Below, one piece after another: positions 1 to 5,779 of a stretch of 5,935 nt of DNA. Source of the stretch: Oscillospiraceae bacterium (GTDB lineage: Bacteria; Bacillota_A; Clostridia; Oscillospirales; Oscillospiraceae); contig JAFQLA010000290.1 of the NCBI GenBank assembly GCA_017396725.1, positions 1-5,935 on the forward strand, written 5' to 3'. Made by a program: the position numbers and the translations under genes. Numbering within the stretch: position 1 is the stretch's first letter; each line of letters begins with the position of its first letter. A model generated the notes under the pieces. The model was not told the origin of the DNA and did not search any database. It saw nothing but the letters and a program-made list of their open reading frames with translations.

Positions 1-769
1 CGCTCTTGACGCCTTCGGTGAAATTGATGGCTTCCAGCAGCGCCAGATACACGCCGTATGCGGTGGGGGTGCCGGTGGGGCCGGTCTTTGCCTTGAGGCC
101 GCCGGTATACTGCATGGAGTAGCCCTGTTCGATCATCACGTCGCTCATTTCCACGGGGAAGTTCATGTCGGGGCCGGTCATGTCGCGGCAGCTATCCAGC
201 GCGAAAGCGAGGAAGCCCATAACTTCCATATTTTCCATGTCCAGAGGATCCATGGTGACGGTGGCCTTGCAGCCGCCGAAGGGCAGGTGGCCCGCGATAT
301 TCTTGAAGCTCATGCCGCGGCCCAGATTCAGACCGTCGATGATAACATCCAGCTCTTCTTCTTCGTAGCTGTGACGGCGGATGCCGCCTGCCATAATGGC
401 GTGGCTCTTGTTGAGAAGGCCCAGCTTGCGGCTGTGCTCATTCATCATGTAGCGGATATCGTACTTTTCGTAATAGTAGATGTCGATGCCGAAGTGCTTG
501 CCTGCGCGGAGCAGATCCAGAACGCTTTCCAGATATTCCTTCTGACCGTACTTTTCAAAAAGGGCCCAGACTTCCTTGGTGTTGAGATAGCGGGCGTCTT
601 CGGTGTAGATACCGTCGATCCACCAGTCGTGGTTGTAGCCGGAGAAGTCGAAATCCTTTTCCCATTCCTTGGCGGCGTAGAGCTTGACAAGGCCGGTCTT
701 GAAATCGTAGCGGATCTTCATGGTGGTGAGACCTTCTTCACGAAGGGGGATGAAGAGACTGTTTTTCAT
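1..769 (-). CDS. Glu/Leu/Phe/Val-family amino-acid dehydrogenase, N-terminal part (runs off left edge)
   Basis: The minus-strand frame is open from ATG at 769-767 to the window edge: 256 codons with no stop. AAGGAG at 783-778, 8 nt upstream, supports this start; an in-frame Met17 is a weaker alternative. Residues about 140-250 match the ELFV dehydrogenase N-terminal domain: RGMSFKN (K156) and LPFGGCK (K168) correspond to the two conserved lysines of leucine/glutamate dehydrogenases, D201 in TGPDMN to the conserved catalytic aspartate, and TPTAYGVY (234-241) to the TAxGV stretch that opens the NAD(P)-binding domain. That domain lies outside the window. The family reversibly deaminates an amino acid to its 2-oxo acid in the cytoplasm using NAD(P). 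Substrate cannot be assigned. About 155 residues precede SFKN, against roughly 66 in leucine dehydrogenase, and the usual GGGK is GGCK. The gene is divergent from a LysR regulator that probably controls it. Family assignment is firm; the specific enzyme is not. Confidence 0.85.
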   Translation of the reverse strand, partial: MKNSLFIPLREEGLTTMKIRYDFKTGLVKLYAAKEWEKDFDFSGYNHDWWIDGIYTEDARYLNTKEVWALFEKYGQKEYLESVLDLLRAGKHFGIDIYYYEKYDIRYMMNEHSRKLGLLNKSHAIMAGGIRRHSYEEEELDVIIDGLNLGRGMSFKNIAGHLPFGGCKATVTMDPLDMENMEVMGFLAFALDSCRDMTGPDMNFPVEMSDVMIEQGYSMQYTGGLKAKTGPTGTPTAYGVYLALLEAINFTEGVKS

Positions 770-777
770 ATCTTATA

Positions 778-783
778 CTCCTT
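778..783 (-). promoter_or_regulatory. Ribosome binding site of the dehydrogenase gene
   Basis: AAGGAG on the minus strand, 8 nt upstream of ATG 769-767. It favours this start over the in-frame ATG 16 codons downstream. Confidence 0.7.
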
Positions 784-806
784 ATAGGATAAAATTTGTC
801 GGTGGC

Positions 807-838
807 ATTATAATAGCACCGAAAAGTGGCGCTTGCAA
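807..838 (-). promoter_or_regulatory. Promoter of the dehydrogenase gene
   Basis: On the minus strand TTGCAA (838-833) is followed after 17 nt by TATTAT (815-810). A consensus TATAAT overlaps at 812-807, with a 20-nt spacer. Either -10 would start transcription near 800-803, giving a leader of about 30 nt that contains the AAGGAG ribosome binding site. The -35 is the same six bases used by the divergent lysR promoter. Confidence 0.55.
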
Positions 839-850
839 CCCGCTCTTTTC
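821..850. promoter_or_regulatory. Dyad operator candidate between dehydrogenase and lysR
   Basis: The structure is GAAAAG-N6-TTGCAA-N6-CTTTTC, symmetric about 835.5. Eleven of 15 base pairs across the axis are complementary. It covers the -35 boxes of both divergent promoters, where a LysR-type protein often binds to control itself and its target. It is not an exact T-N11-A LysR box, so binding by the LysR protein encoded alongside is inferred from position only. Confidence 0.5.
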
Positions 851-861
851 TATATTAAAAT
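833..861 (+). promoter_or_regulatory. Promoter of the lysR gene
   Basis: TTGCAA (833-838), a 17-nt spacer and TAAAAT (856-861). Transcription would start near 868, about 25 nt before the GTG start and upstream of the GGAGG ribosome binding site. Confidence 0.55.
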
Positions 862-880
862 AAGAAAAACTGATAGTAGC

Positions 881-887
881 GGAGGTG
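881..887 (+). promoter_or_regulatory. Ribosome binding site deciding the lysR start
   Basis: GGAGGTG lies with its GGAGG core 7 nt before GTG 893-895. The only longer in-frame alternative is a TTG at 833, which lies inside the -35 box. Confidence 0.8.
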
Positions 888-892
888 AAGGC

Positions 893-1783
893 GTGAATTT
901 AAACCAGCTGAAATACTTTGTGGCGGTGGCGGAATCCCGCAGCTTTTCCAAGGCCGCCGAGCAGTATCTTCTGACCCAGACGGCGGTGACACAGCAGATC
1001 CAGCGGCTGGAGGAGTCGGTGGGCGTGCAGCTCATCGACCGCAAGACCCGCCCCATTTCTCTCACTCCCATGGGCACCGCCTTTTTGCGGGAGGCAAGGG
1101 GCATCCTGCTCCGCATGGAAAACGCGGTGCAAAGAGCCAAGGAGGCTTCCAGCGGCCTTGCGGGCACCCTTCGCATCGGCTATACCCGCGGATATGAGCA
1201 CAGCGACCTTCCGGTAAAGCTGCGTAAGTTCCACCGCCTTTACCCCAATGTGCTTATCACCTGCTCCCGTGAGGACACGGATAAGCTGGCTTCGGGGCTC
1301 ATCGACGGGGAGTTCGACCTTATTTTCGCCTGGGACTCCAGCAACATCTGCGCCAACCCCGCCATTGCCCACCGCCTGCAGGAGAAGGTGCGCCTTGTGG
1401 TGGCGCTCTACGCCTCCCATCCGCTGGCCCAGCGCACGGGCCTCACCCGTGCCGACCTCAAAGATGAAGTGAACCTCTTTATGACGCCCTCCTCCACGGG
1501 GGATTCTCTGGCGGATGAATATTTTATCCGGCTTTACGAGCGCGCGGGGTACCATCCCAATATCCTTCTGCGCTCCAACGATGTAGAGAGCATCCTTATG
1601 ATGGTCTCCGCCGAGGAAGGGGTCTCCATTCTGCCGGTTTCCTGCATCCGCCGTCTTTCCGACACCGATAATCTGGTGTTTGTCCCCTTGGTGGGCGAAA
1701 ACGAAACGGAAGAAATTCTTGCCATCTGGCGCAAGGATAACGACAGCCCCCTGCTGGAACATTTTTTACAGTTGAGTGAGTGA
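893..1783 (+). CDS. LysR-family transcriptional regulator
   Basis: A 296-residue protein, the normal length for LysR regulators. The GTG start at 893 is chosen because GGAGG stands 7 nt before it and the protein then begins MNLNQLKYF, the usual LysR N-terminus. Residues 1-60 form the winged helix-turn-helix, with SFSKAAE, TAVTQQIQRLE and the LTPMG wing all visible. A linker helix spans about 62-88. The periplasmic-binding-protein-like effector domain starts at TLRIGY (92-97) and includes a typical DLIFAW stretch and an EEGVSILPVSC stretch. It binds DNA in the cytoplasm and responds to an unknown small molecule. The divergent dehydrogenase gene, 123 bp away, is the obvious target and suggests an amino-acid or 2-oxo-acid signal, but this is inference. 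Transcription ends at the hairpin at 1813-1840. Confidence 0.95.
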   Translation: MNLNQLKYFVAVAESRSFSKAAEQYLLTQTAVTQQIQRLEESVGVQLIDRKTRPISLTPMGTAFLREARGILLRMENAVQRAKEASSGLAGTLRIGYTRGYEHSDLPVKLRKFHRLYPNVLITCSREDTDKLASGLIDGEFDLIFAWDSSNICANPAIAHRLQEKVRLVVALYASHPLAQRTGLTRADLKDEVNLFMTPSSTGDSLADEYFIRLYERAGYHPNILLRSNDVESILMMVSAEEGVSILPVSCIRRLSDTDNLVFVPLVGENETEEILAIWRKDNDSPLLEHFLQLSE

Positions 1784-1812
1784 TTTGGATTGCGCAGCGG
1801 TATATGACAACA

Positions 1813-1840
1813 AAAAAGAGAGCCGTGAGGCTCTCTTTTT
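1813..1840. terminator. Bidirectional terminator between lysR and xpt
   Basis: A perfect 12-bp stem (AAAAAGAGAGCC, then GGCTCTCTTTTT) closes a GTGA loop. A-runs on one side and T-runs on the other give a U-tract in both directions. It lies 29 nt after the lysR stop and 15 nt after the xpt stop, so it serves both convergent genes. The same hairpin sequence recurs at 2533-2560. Confidence 0.9.
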
Positions 1841-1855
1841 ATGATGTTGCATATC

Positions 1856-2428
1856 TTATTCGCGGAAAGTCACATTGCCGGGTTCGGCGGTTTCGATGAT
1901 GGCAAGGCTCTGCAGATCGATGCCGCGGTCGCGCAGCTTCTGACCGCCCTGCTGGAAGCCCTTTTCAATGGCGATGCCCACACCGATGAGCTCCGCGCCG
2001 GACTGCTCCACGATGTCGCAAAGGCCGCGCATAGCTTCGCCGTTTGCCATAAAGTCGTCAATGACGAGGACATGGTCATCCGCGGAGAGCCATTCCTTGG
2101 AGACGATGAGGGTCACCTTTTTCTTATAGGTGTAGCTTATGATGTCGCTCTGATAGAGGCCGCCTTCGATGTTGTCGCTCTTGGCCTTCTTGGCGAAGAG
2201 CAGGGGAACGCCCCACTTCATGGCGCAGGCGGTGGCAAGAGCAATACCGCTGGCTTCCACCGTTACTACCTTGGTGACGCGGCTGATGTCAAAGCGCTTG
2301 GCGAATTCATCGGCAATATGGCTCAAAAGTTCGGTATCCACGCGGTGGTTCAAAAAACCGTCTACCTTCACGATGTCGCCGGGCAGCACGCGGCCTTCTT
2401 TAAGGATTCTTTCTTTCAGCTCCTGCAT
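1856..2428 (-). CDS. xpt: Xanthine phosphoribosyltransferase
   Basis: A 190-residue protein, close to the 194 of Bacillus subtilis Xpt and alignable along its length. It transfers the phosphoribosyl group of PRPP to xanthine, giving XMP, in cytoplasmic purine salvage. Seen in the sequence: KVDGFLNH (21-28), TVEASGIA (56-63), the PRPP-binding motif VLVIDDFMANGEA (120-132) and AIEKGFQ (153-159). N27 and K156 align with residues I recall as base-contacting in the B. subtilis enzyme. ATG at 2428-2426 is preferred over an in-frame TTG at 2446 because GGAGG (2440-2436) sits 7 nt before the ATG. It is a single-gene unit with its own promoter and a terminator on each side. Purine riboswitch control, known for B. 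subtilis xpt, is not apparent: the predicted leader is only about 56 nt. Confidence 0.95.
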   Translation of the reverse strand: MQELKERILKEGRVLPGDIVKVDGFLNHRVDTELLSHIADEFAKRFDISRVTKVVTVEASGIALATACAMKWGVPLLFAKKAKSDNIEGGLYQSDIISYTYKKKVTLIVSKEWLSADDHVLVIDDFMANGEAMRGLCDIVEQSGAELIGVGIAIEKGFQQGGQKLRDRGIDLQSLAIIETAEPGNVTFRE

Positions 2429-2435
2429 GGTGGTT

Positions 2436-2440
2436 CCTCC
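2436..2440 (-). promoter_or_regulatory. Ribosome binding site deciding the xpt start
   Basis: GGAGG on the minus strand, 7 nt before ATG 2428-2426. It rules out the in-frame TTG at 2446, which lies upstream of this site. Confidence 0.8.
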
Positions 2441-2490
2441 CTGCAAAAATAGTAAAATAGGTTGGGCACTGCCCGATTGTTATCTTCTCT

Positions 2491-2519
2491 ATTATCCCTG
2501 TTTTTGACAGGTTTTGCAA
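2491..2519 (-). promoter_or_regulatory. Promoter of xpt, with a dyad in the spacer
   Basis: On the minus strand TTGCAA (2519-2514), a 17-nt spacer and GATAAT (2496-2491). The spacer holds CCTGT-N5-ACAGG (2511-2497), a 5-bp inverted repeat placed where a repressor would block polymerase. A second palindrome, GGGCAGTGCCC, lies in the predicted leader at 2474-2464. Whether either is an operator is unknown; neither resembles the PurR box. Confidence 0.6.
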
Positions 2520-2532
2520 TACCTTTAGGCAA

Positions 2533-2560
2533 AAAAAGAGAGCCGTGAGGCTCTCTTTTT
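2533..2560. terminator. Terminator after the mrp-type gene, identical to the one at 1813-1840
   Basis: The same 12-bp stem and GTGA loop as the terminator after lysR, 7 nt beyond the mrp-type stop codon. It ends leftward transcription from the mrp-type gene before the xpt promoter. Its A-run on the other strand would also let it act rightward. Confidence 0.9.
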
Positions 2561-2567
2561 AACTTGC

Positions 2568-3395
2568 TTATTCTGCCTGCAGGGAAAGACCGTCCGCTAC
2601 GCCGCGGAGCCAGTCGCCTTCGAAGTCCTCGATGCGGCCTTCGTCCACCAAAGCGGCCAGCTTAGGCTCGATGGGCATCTGGGCAAGGAGGGGCAGACCG
2701 TGGCGGGCGGCTGCTTCTTCGGTCTTGCCTTCGCCGAAGAGATAGATCTTCTTGCCGCAGTCGGGGCAGGCCACGTAGCTCATGTTCTCCACAAGGCCGA
2801 TGATGGGCACTTCCATCAGCTCTGCCATCTTCACGGCCTTTTCCACCACCATGCTCACCAGCTCCTGAGGAGAGGCCACGATGATGATGCCGTCCAGCGG
2901 GATGGACTGGAACACGGTGAGGGACACATCGCCCGTTCCGGGGGGCATATCCACAAACAGGAAATCCACATCCCAAAGCACATCGGTCCAGAACTGCTGC
3001 ACCACGCCGCCGATGACGGGGCCGCGCCAGACCACGGGGTCGGATTCATTTTCCAGCAGCAGATTGATGCTCATAAGCTCGATGCCGCTCTTGGATTCGC
3101 AGGGATAGATCACATTGCTGGCGCCGGTGGCCTTTTCGTGGACGCCGAAAGCCTTGGGGATGGAGGGGCCGGTGATATCCGCGTCCAGCACGCCCACCTT
3201 GTAGCCCAGGCGGCGCATGAGAACGGCCAGCTGGCTGGTGATCATGGACTTGCCCACGCCGCCCTTGCCGGATACGATGCCGTATACTTTGCCGATATGG
3301 CTGCCCTCGTGGGGCTTTTTCAGCAGGCTCTGAGGCTCGGTGCGCTCGCTGCAATTGGAACTGCAGGTGCTGCAGTTATGGGTGCATTCGCTCAT
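2568..3395 (-). CDS. Mrp/NBP35-family P-loop ATPase (Fe-S cluster carrier)
   Basis: A 275-residue protein of the Mrp/ApbC/NBP35 family, cytoplasmic ATPases that bind a bridging Fe-S cluster and pass it to apo-proteins. Visible motifs: the deviant Walker A GKGGVGKS (43-50), DADITGPSIP (71-80), the switch motif DMPPGTGD (149-156), the ENMSY stretch (203-207) and the CPDC pair C210/C213 that holds the shared cluster at the dimer interface. The N-terminus carries four extra cysteines, C4, C8, C11 and C15 (C-x3-C-x2-C-x3-C), as in the N-terminal cluster site of Nbp35-like proteins, though the spacing differs from the eukaryotic one. The N-terminal DUF59 domain of some Mrp proteins is absent. AAAGGA at 3410-3405 is 9 nt before the ATG. 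The gene lies 74 bp downstream of the yhaN-like gene in the same direction. Confidence 0.93.
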   Translation of the reverse strand: MSECTHNCSTCSSNCSERTEPQSLLKKPHEGSHIGKVYGIVSGKGGVGKSMITSQLAVLMRRLGYKVGVLDADITGPSIPKAFGVHEKATGASNVIYPCESKSGIELMSINLLLENESDPVVWRGPVIGGVVQQFWTDVLWDVDFLFVDMPPGTGDVSLTVFQSIPLDGIIIVASPQELVSMVVEKAVKMAELMEVPIIGLVENMSYVACPDCGKKIYLFGEGKTEEAAARHGLPLLAQMPIEPKLAALVDEGRIEDFEGDWLRGVADGLSLQAE

Positions 3396-3424
3396 AGTGA
3401 GGGTTCCTTTCTTTGCTTGGTATC

Positions 3425-3463
3425 ATTATATAATGGTATAACACGATTTTTGCTCGCTGTCCA
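3425..3463 (-). promoter_or_regulatory. Candidate promoter of the mrp-type gene
   Basis: Two overlapping possibilities on the minus strand: TGGACA (3463-3458), 17 nt, TATACC (3440-3435); or a consensus TATAAT (3430-3425) with a poor -35. The -10 region includes the 12-bp palindrome CATTATATAATG (3424-3435). The stretch 3425-3440 matches 5697-5712, in front of the yhaN-like gene, at 14 of 16 positions. No hairpin terminator is visible between the two genes, so readthrough from upstream is also likely. Confidence 0.4.
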
Positions 3464-3469
3464 GTAGTC

Positions 3470-5677
3470 TTAAAGAGAAATGAGATTTACGCCCTGGCGG
3501 CCCGCCATATACTCGCTTTCTCTTGTGTGGCAGGTGAAAAGCAGGATCTGCCGCTCTTTGGCGGTCTCGGCGAGATACTCCAGCGCGCTTGCCATGCGGC
3601 TGTCGTCAAAATTCACCAGCGCGTCATCCAACACCAGCGGCGCGGGATCGTCCTTGGGCAGGGTCATCTCCGCGATGGCAAGGCGCACGGCGAGGTAGAG
3701 CTCATCCACCGTGCCGGCGGAAAGAAGCGCGGACTCGTGGGGCACAGGGCCGTTTGCCTCCTGGGCGGAGGCTTCCATGGCGCGGTTTAAAAATACCTTT
3801 TCGTAGCGGCCGCCCGTAAGGCGGGTGAAGATCTCAGAGGCCCGTTGGCCCAGTGCGGGGGAGAAGCGGTTTTGCAGCGTGGTGTTGGCGGCGGCAAGAG
3901 CGTCGATAGCCATGGCCACGGCGTCATATTCCTTTTGCAGTCGCTCCCGTTCTTCCGTCAGCTCCTTTTCCTCTGCCGCAAGGGAAGAGAGACTCCCAAG
4001 GGACTTCATTTCCCCCTGCAGGCGGTGCACGGCGGACTGGGATTCGGCAAGGCGGCTGCGCGCGCGGGTGAGAAGCTGCTGCGTCTCCTCCTGCGTGCGC
4101 TCCGGCAGGGGCGTTTCTTCCGTTTCGGCGCCGTCATCCTCCTGCGAGAGGAGCTGGGCGCGGAGGCGGGCGTTCTGGGAGCGCTGAGATACTTCGGCCA
4201 GGGCCTTGCGGCGGGAAGCGCATTGGCGCAGGATGCTGTCCGCTTCCGCGGTGTCAAAGGCGGCGGGGGCGAAGCGGCGGATCTCCAGCAGGATCCCCTG
4301 CTCGGCGGTGGTGACGGCGGTGTGCAGCGCCTCCAGCTTGGCGTTTTCACTTGTGGCGGCTTCCTTGCGCGTATCCCGCGCGGCAAGGAGCAAACCGTAG
4401 TTCTCGGCAAGGCCTTCCACGGCGCCGGTCTCTTCGGTGCCGAAGCGCTTGCGGCGGTTTTCTCTCTCCTTATTTATATAGGTGTGGCGGAAAACGGCCC
4501 AAAGGAGCAAAACGGCGGCTGCGGCGCTTGCCGCACCCAGCATCAGCCCCAGGGCCATGGCCTTCCAGTTCAGGATAAAGAGGGCGGCCACCGCGGCAAA
4601 GACCGCGAGCCCCGCGGCGGCGGAAATGCCCAGATCCCGCCCCGCAAAGCGATAGGGAACGGCCTTGGCCTTTTCTTTGGCGCTCTCGGCGCTCTCGCCT
4701 GCGAAGGGACTTTCGTTCACCGCTTTCTCCGCGTCCACAAGGGCGAGGGCGGCCTCGTCCCGCGCGGCGCGCTGGGCGGCTTCATTCTTGCGGGCGGTCT
4801 CCAGATTCACAATGGCGGCCCGAAGGCGGGCGATGGTCTCATTATCAGGCACGCCTTCCTCTTCAAGGCGGCGGCGCAGGGCCTCTTCCGCCCGTGCGGC
4901 GTCCTCAGCCTCTGCCTGTGCCGCAAGGGCGGCGCGGCGCTTCTGGGCGGCGGCGTAGCGGCGGTGGAGCTCCAGCTCGGCGGTAAGCTCCGCTTCCTCC
5001 GCGGCGAGAGTTTCCACCAGCGCCTGCGCGGAGATGAACTGGGTCTGCAGCCGTTCCATATGCTCCCGTCCGGCGGCGATCTCCTCCAATCGGCGGTCCA
5101 GATTGGGGATGAGGCCCGTTTTATTGTGGCGGCGGCGGTTGAGCTGCTTTTTTAAAAGCTCGTTGGTCTCGCTGTAGGAATAGTCCTCCGCCTTCCCCGT
5201 GGTGATGAGGGCGCTGATGCGCCGCTCCAGCTCTGCGTCCTGATCGATGACAAGGCCGCCCTGACGGATAAAGGCGCTGCGCTGATAGACCTCCCGGGAA
5301 ACGCCCAGGAGCGTCTCCCCGCAGTCGGCGGCGGTGATGCCCGCCACCTCGTCTGCCGTTCCCGTGTACACGGCGGAAAAAGCGCCCATGGGGGAATTGG
5401 CTCTGGCGGTGCGGCGGGTGAGGGTGATGGATTCCTCGCCCCGCTGCAGCTCCATCTGCCCCGTCATGGCGGAGCCGCTCCAGGGAAGGTAGCGGTTCTT
5501 GTCAGACTGCAGGCCGCGGGCGCGGGTGGGGAAACCGTATAGCATGGTGCGCAGGAAGGCGCACCATGTGGATTTGCCTTTTTCGTTGGGGGCGGTGATG
5601 ATGTTGAGCCCGTCGGCAAGCTGCAGCGTCTCGTTTTCCAGCGCGCCGAAGGTGGCGGTGAGCTTTCTGAGTTTCAT
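3470..5677 (-). CDS. YhaN-like SMC/Rad50-type AAA ATPase with a transmembrane hairpin
   Basis: A 735-residue protein. ATG 5677-5675 is chosen because AAGGAGG lies 6 nt upstream and the protein begins MKLRKLTATFG, the usual first strand of the ATPase head. Domain order: N-terminal half-head with Walker A APNEKGKST (29-37) and Q-loop region IRQGG (137-141); Ala/Glu/Arg-rich coiled coil about 190-345; two hydrophobic helices about 349-370 and 374-396; second coiled coil about 400-605; C-terminal half-head with ABC signature LSAGT (652-656), Walker B LVLDDAL (681-687) and the switch histidine H717. This is the SbcC/Rad50 plan, but with a membrane hairpin where SbcC has its zinc hook, as in B. subtilis YhaN. 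Such proteins are thought to act in DNA metabolism at the membrane, usually with an SbcD-like phosphoesterase (YhaO). No phosphoesterase gene adjoins this one. The first glycine of the P-loop is alanine. Function is inferred. Confidence 0.85.
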   Translation of the reverse strand: MKLRKLTATFGALENETLQLADGLNIITAPNEKGKSTWCAFLRTMLYGFPTRARGLQSDKNRYLPWSGSAMTGQMELQRGEESITLTRRTARANSPMGAFSAVYTGTADEVAGITAADCGETLLGVSREVYQRSAFIRQGGLVIDQDAELERRISALITTGKAEDYSYSETNELLKKQLNRRRHNKTGLIPNLDRRLEEIAAGREHMERLQTQFISAQALVETLAAEEAELTAELELHRRYAAAQKRRAALAAQAEAEDAARAEEALRRRLEEEGVPDNETIARLRAAIVNLETARKNEAAQRAARDEAALALVDAEKAVNESPFAGESAESAKEKAKAVPYRFAGRDLGISAAAGLAVFAAVAALFILNWKAMALGLMLGAASAAAAVLLLWAVFRHTYINKERENRRKRFGTEETGAVEGLAENYGLLLAARDTRKEAATSENAKLEALHTAVTTAEQGILLEIRRFAPAAFDTAEADSILRQCASRRKALAEVSQRSQNARLRAQLLSQEDDGAETEETPLPERTQEETQQLLTRARSRLAESQSAVHRLQGEMKSLGSLSSLAAEEKELTEERERLQKEYDAVAMAIDALAAANTTLQNRFSPALGQRASEIFTRLTGGRYEKVFLNRAMEASAQEANGPVPHESALLSAGTVDELYLAVRLAIAEMTLPKDDPAPLVLDDALVNFDDSRMASALEYLAETAKERQILLFTCHTRESEYMAGRQGVNLISL

Positions 5678-5683
5678 CCTTCC

Positions 5684-5690
5684 CCTCCTT
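5684..5690 (-). promoter_or_regulatory. Ribosome binding site deciding the yhaN-like start
   Basis: AAGGAGG on the minus strand, 6 nt before ATG 5677-5675. The frame extends 28 codons upstream, but that extension passes through this site and the promoter, so it is unlikely to be translated. Confidence 0.8.
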
Positions 5691-5696
5691 ACATTT

Positions 5697-5720
5697 ATTA
5701 TAATATGGTATAGGATACCA
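5697..5720 (-). promoter_or_regulatory. Promoter region and dyad in front of the yhaN-like gene
   Basis: A consensus TATAAT lies at 5702-5697 on the minus strand, without a good -35; TTGTGG is the nearest, with a 15-nt spacer. Just upstream is TGGTAT-AGG-ATACCA (5706-5720), a perfect 6-bp inverted repeat in operator position. If this -10 is used the leader is only about 12 nt. TATATT at 5729-5724 is another possible -10. Confidence 0.4.
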
Positions 5721-5779
5721 CAAAATATAGGGGCTGAACAGAGCCTAAAAAATAAATTCAAAAAAGTTGGAAATAAGTG

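Noticed and set aside
287..787. A 166-codon plus-strand open frame opposite the dehydrogenase gene
   Set aside because: The minus strand encodes conserved dehydrogenase motifs throughout, so this frame is a shadow.
833..892. Upstream TTG start for lysR, adding 20 residues
   Set aside because: The TTG lies in the -35 box, and GGAGG is correctly placed only for GTG 893.
899..1762. A 287-codon minus-strand open frame opposite lysR
   Set aside because: No ribosome binding site or family motif; the plus-strand LysR protein is unambiguous.
2429..2530. Purine riboswitch in front of xpt
   Set aside because: No three-way junction or conserved loop sequences are visible, and the predicted leader is too short.
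2700..3467. A 255-codon plus-strand open frame opposite the mrp-type gene
   Set aside because: The His/Ala/Gly-rich translation is a mirror of the real gene, which carries Walker A, switch and CxxC motifs on the minus strand.
3396..3469. Terminator between the yhaN-like gene and mrp
   Set aside because: No GC-rich stem followed by a T-run on the minus strand; the palindrome at 3424-3435 is AT-only and fits a promoter better.
3845..5155. A 436-codon open frame on the plus strand, opposite the yhaN-like gene
   Set aside because: Its translation is Gly/Ala/Arg-rich with no recognisable motif. It is the kind of long antisense frame that GC-rich coding sequence produces, and the minus-strand protein has all the ATPase motifs.
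5678..5761. A 28-residue N-terminal extension of the yhaN-like protein
   Set aside because: It would be translated from promoter and ribosome-binding sequence. The hydrophobic extension precedes the normal ATPase start, and AAGGAGG is placed for ATG 5677.
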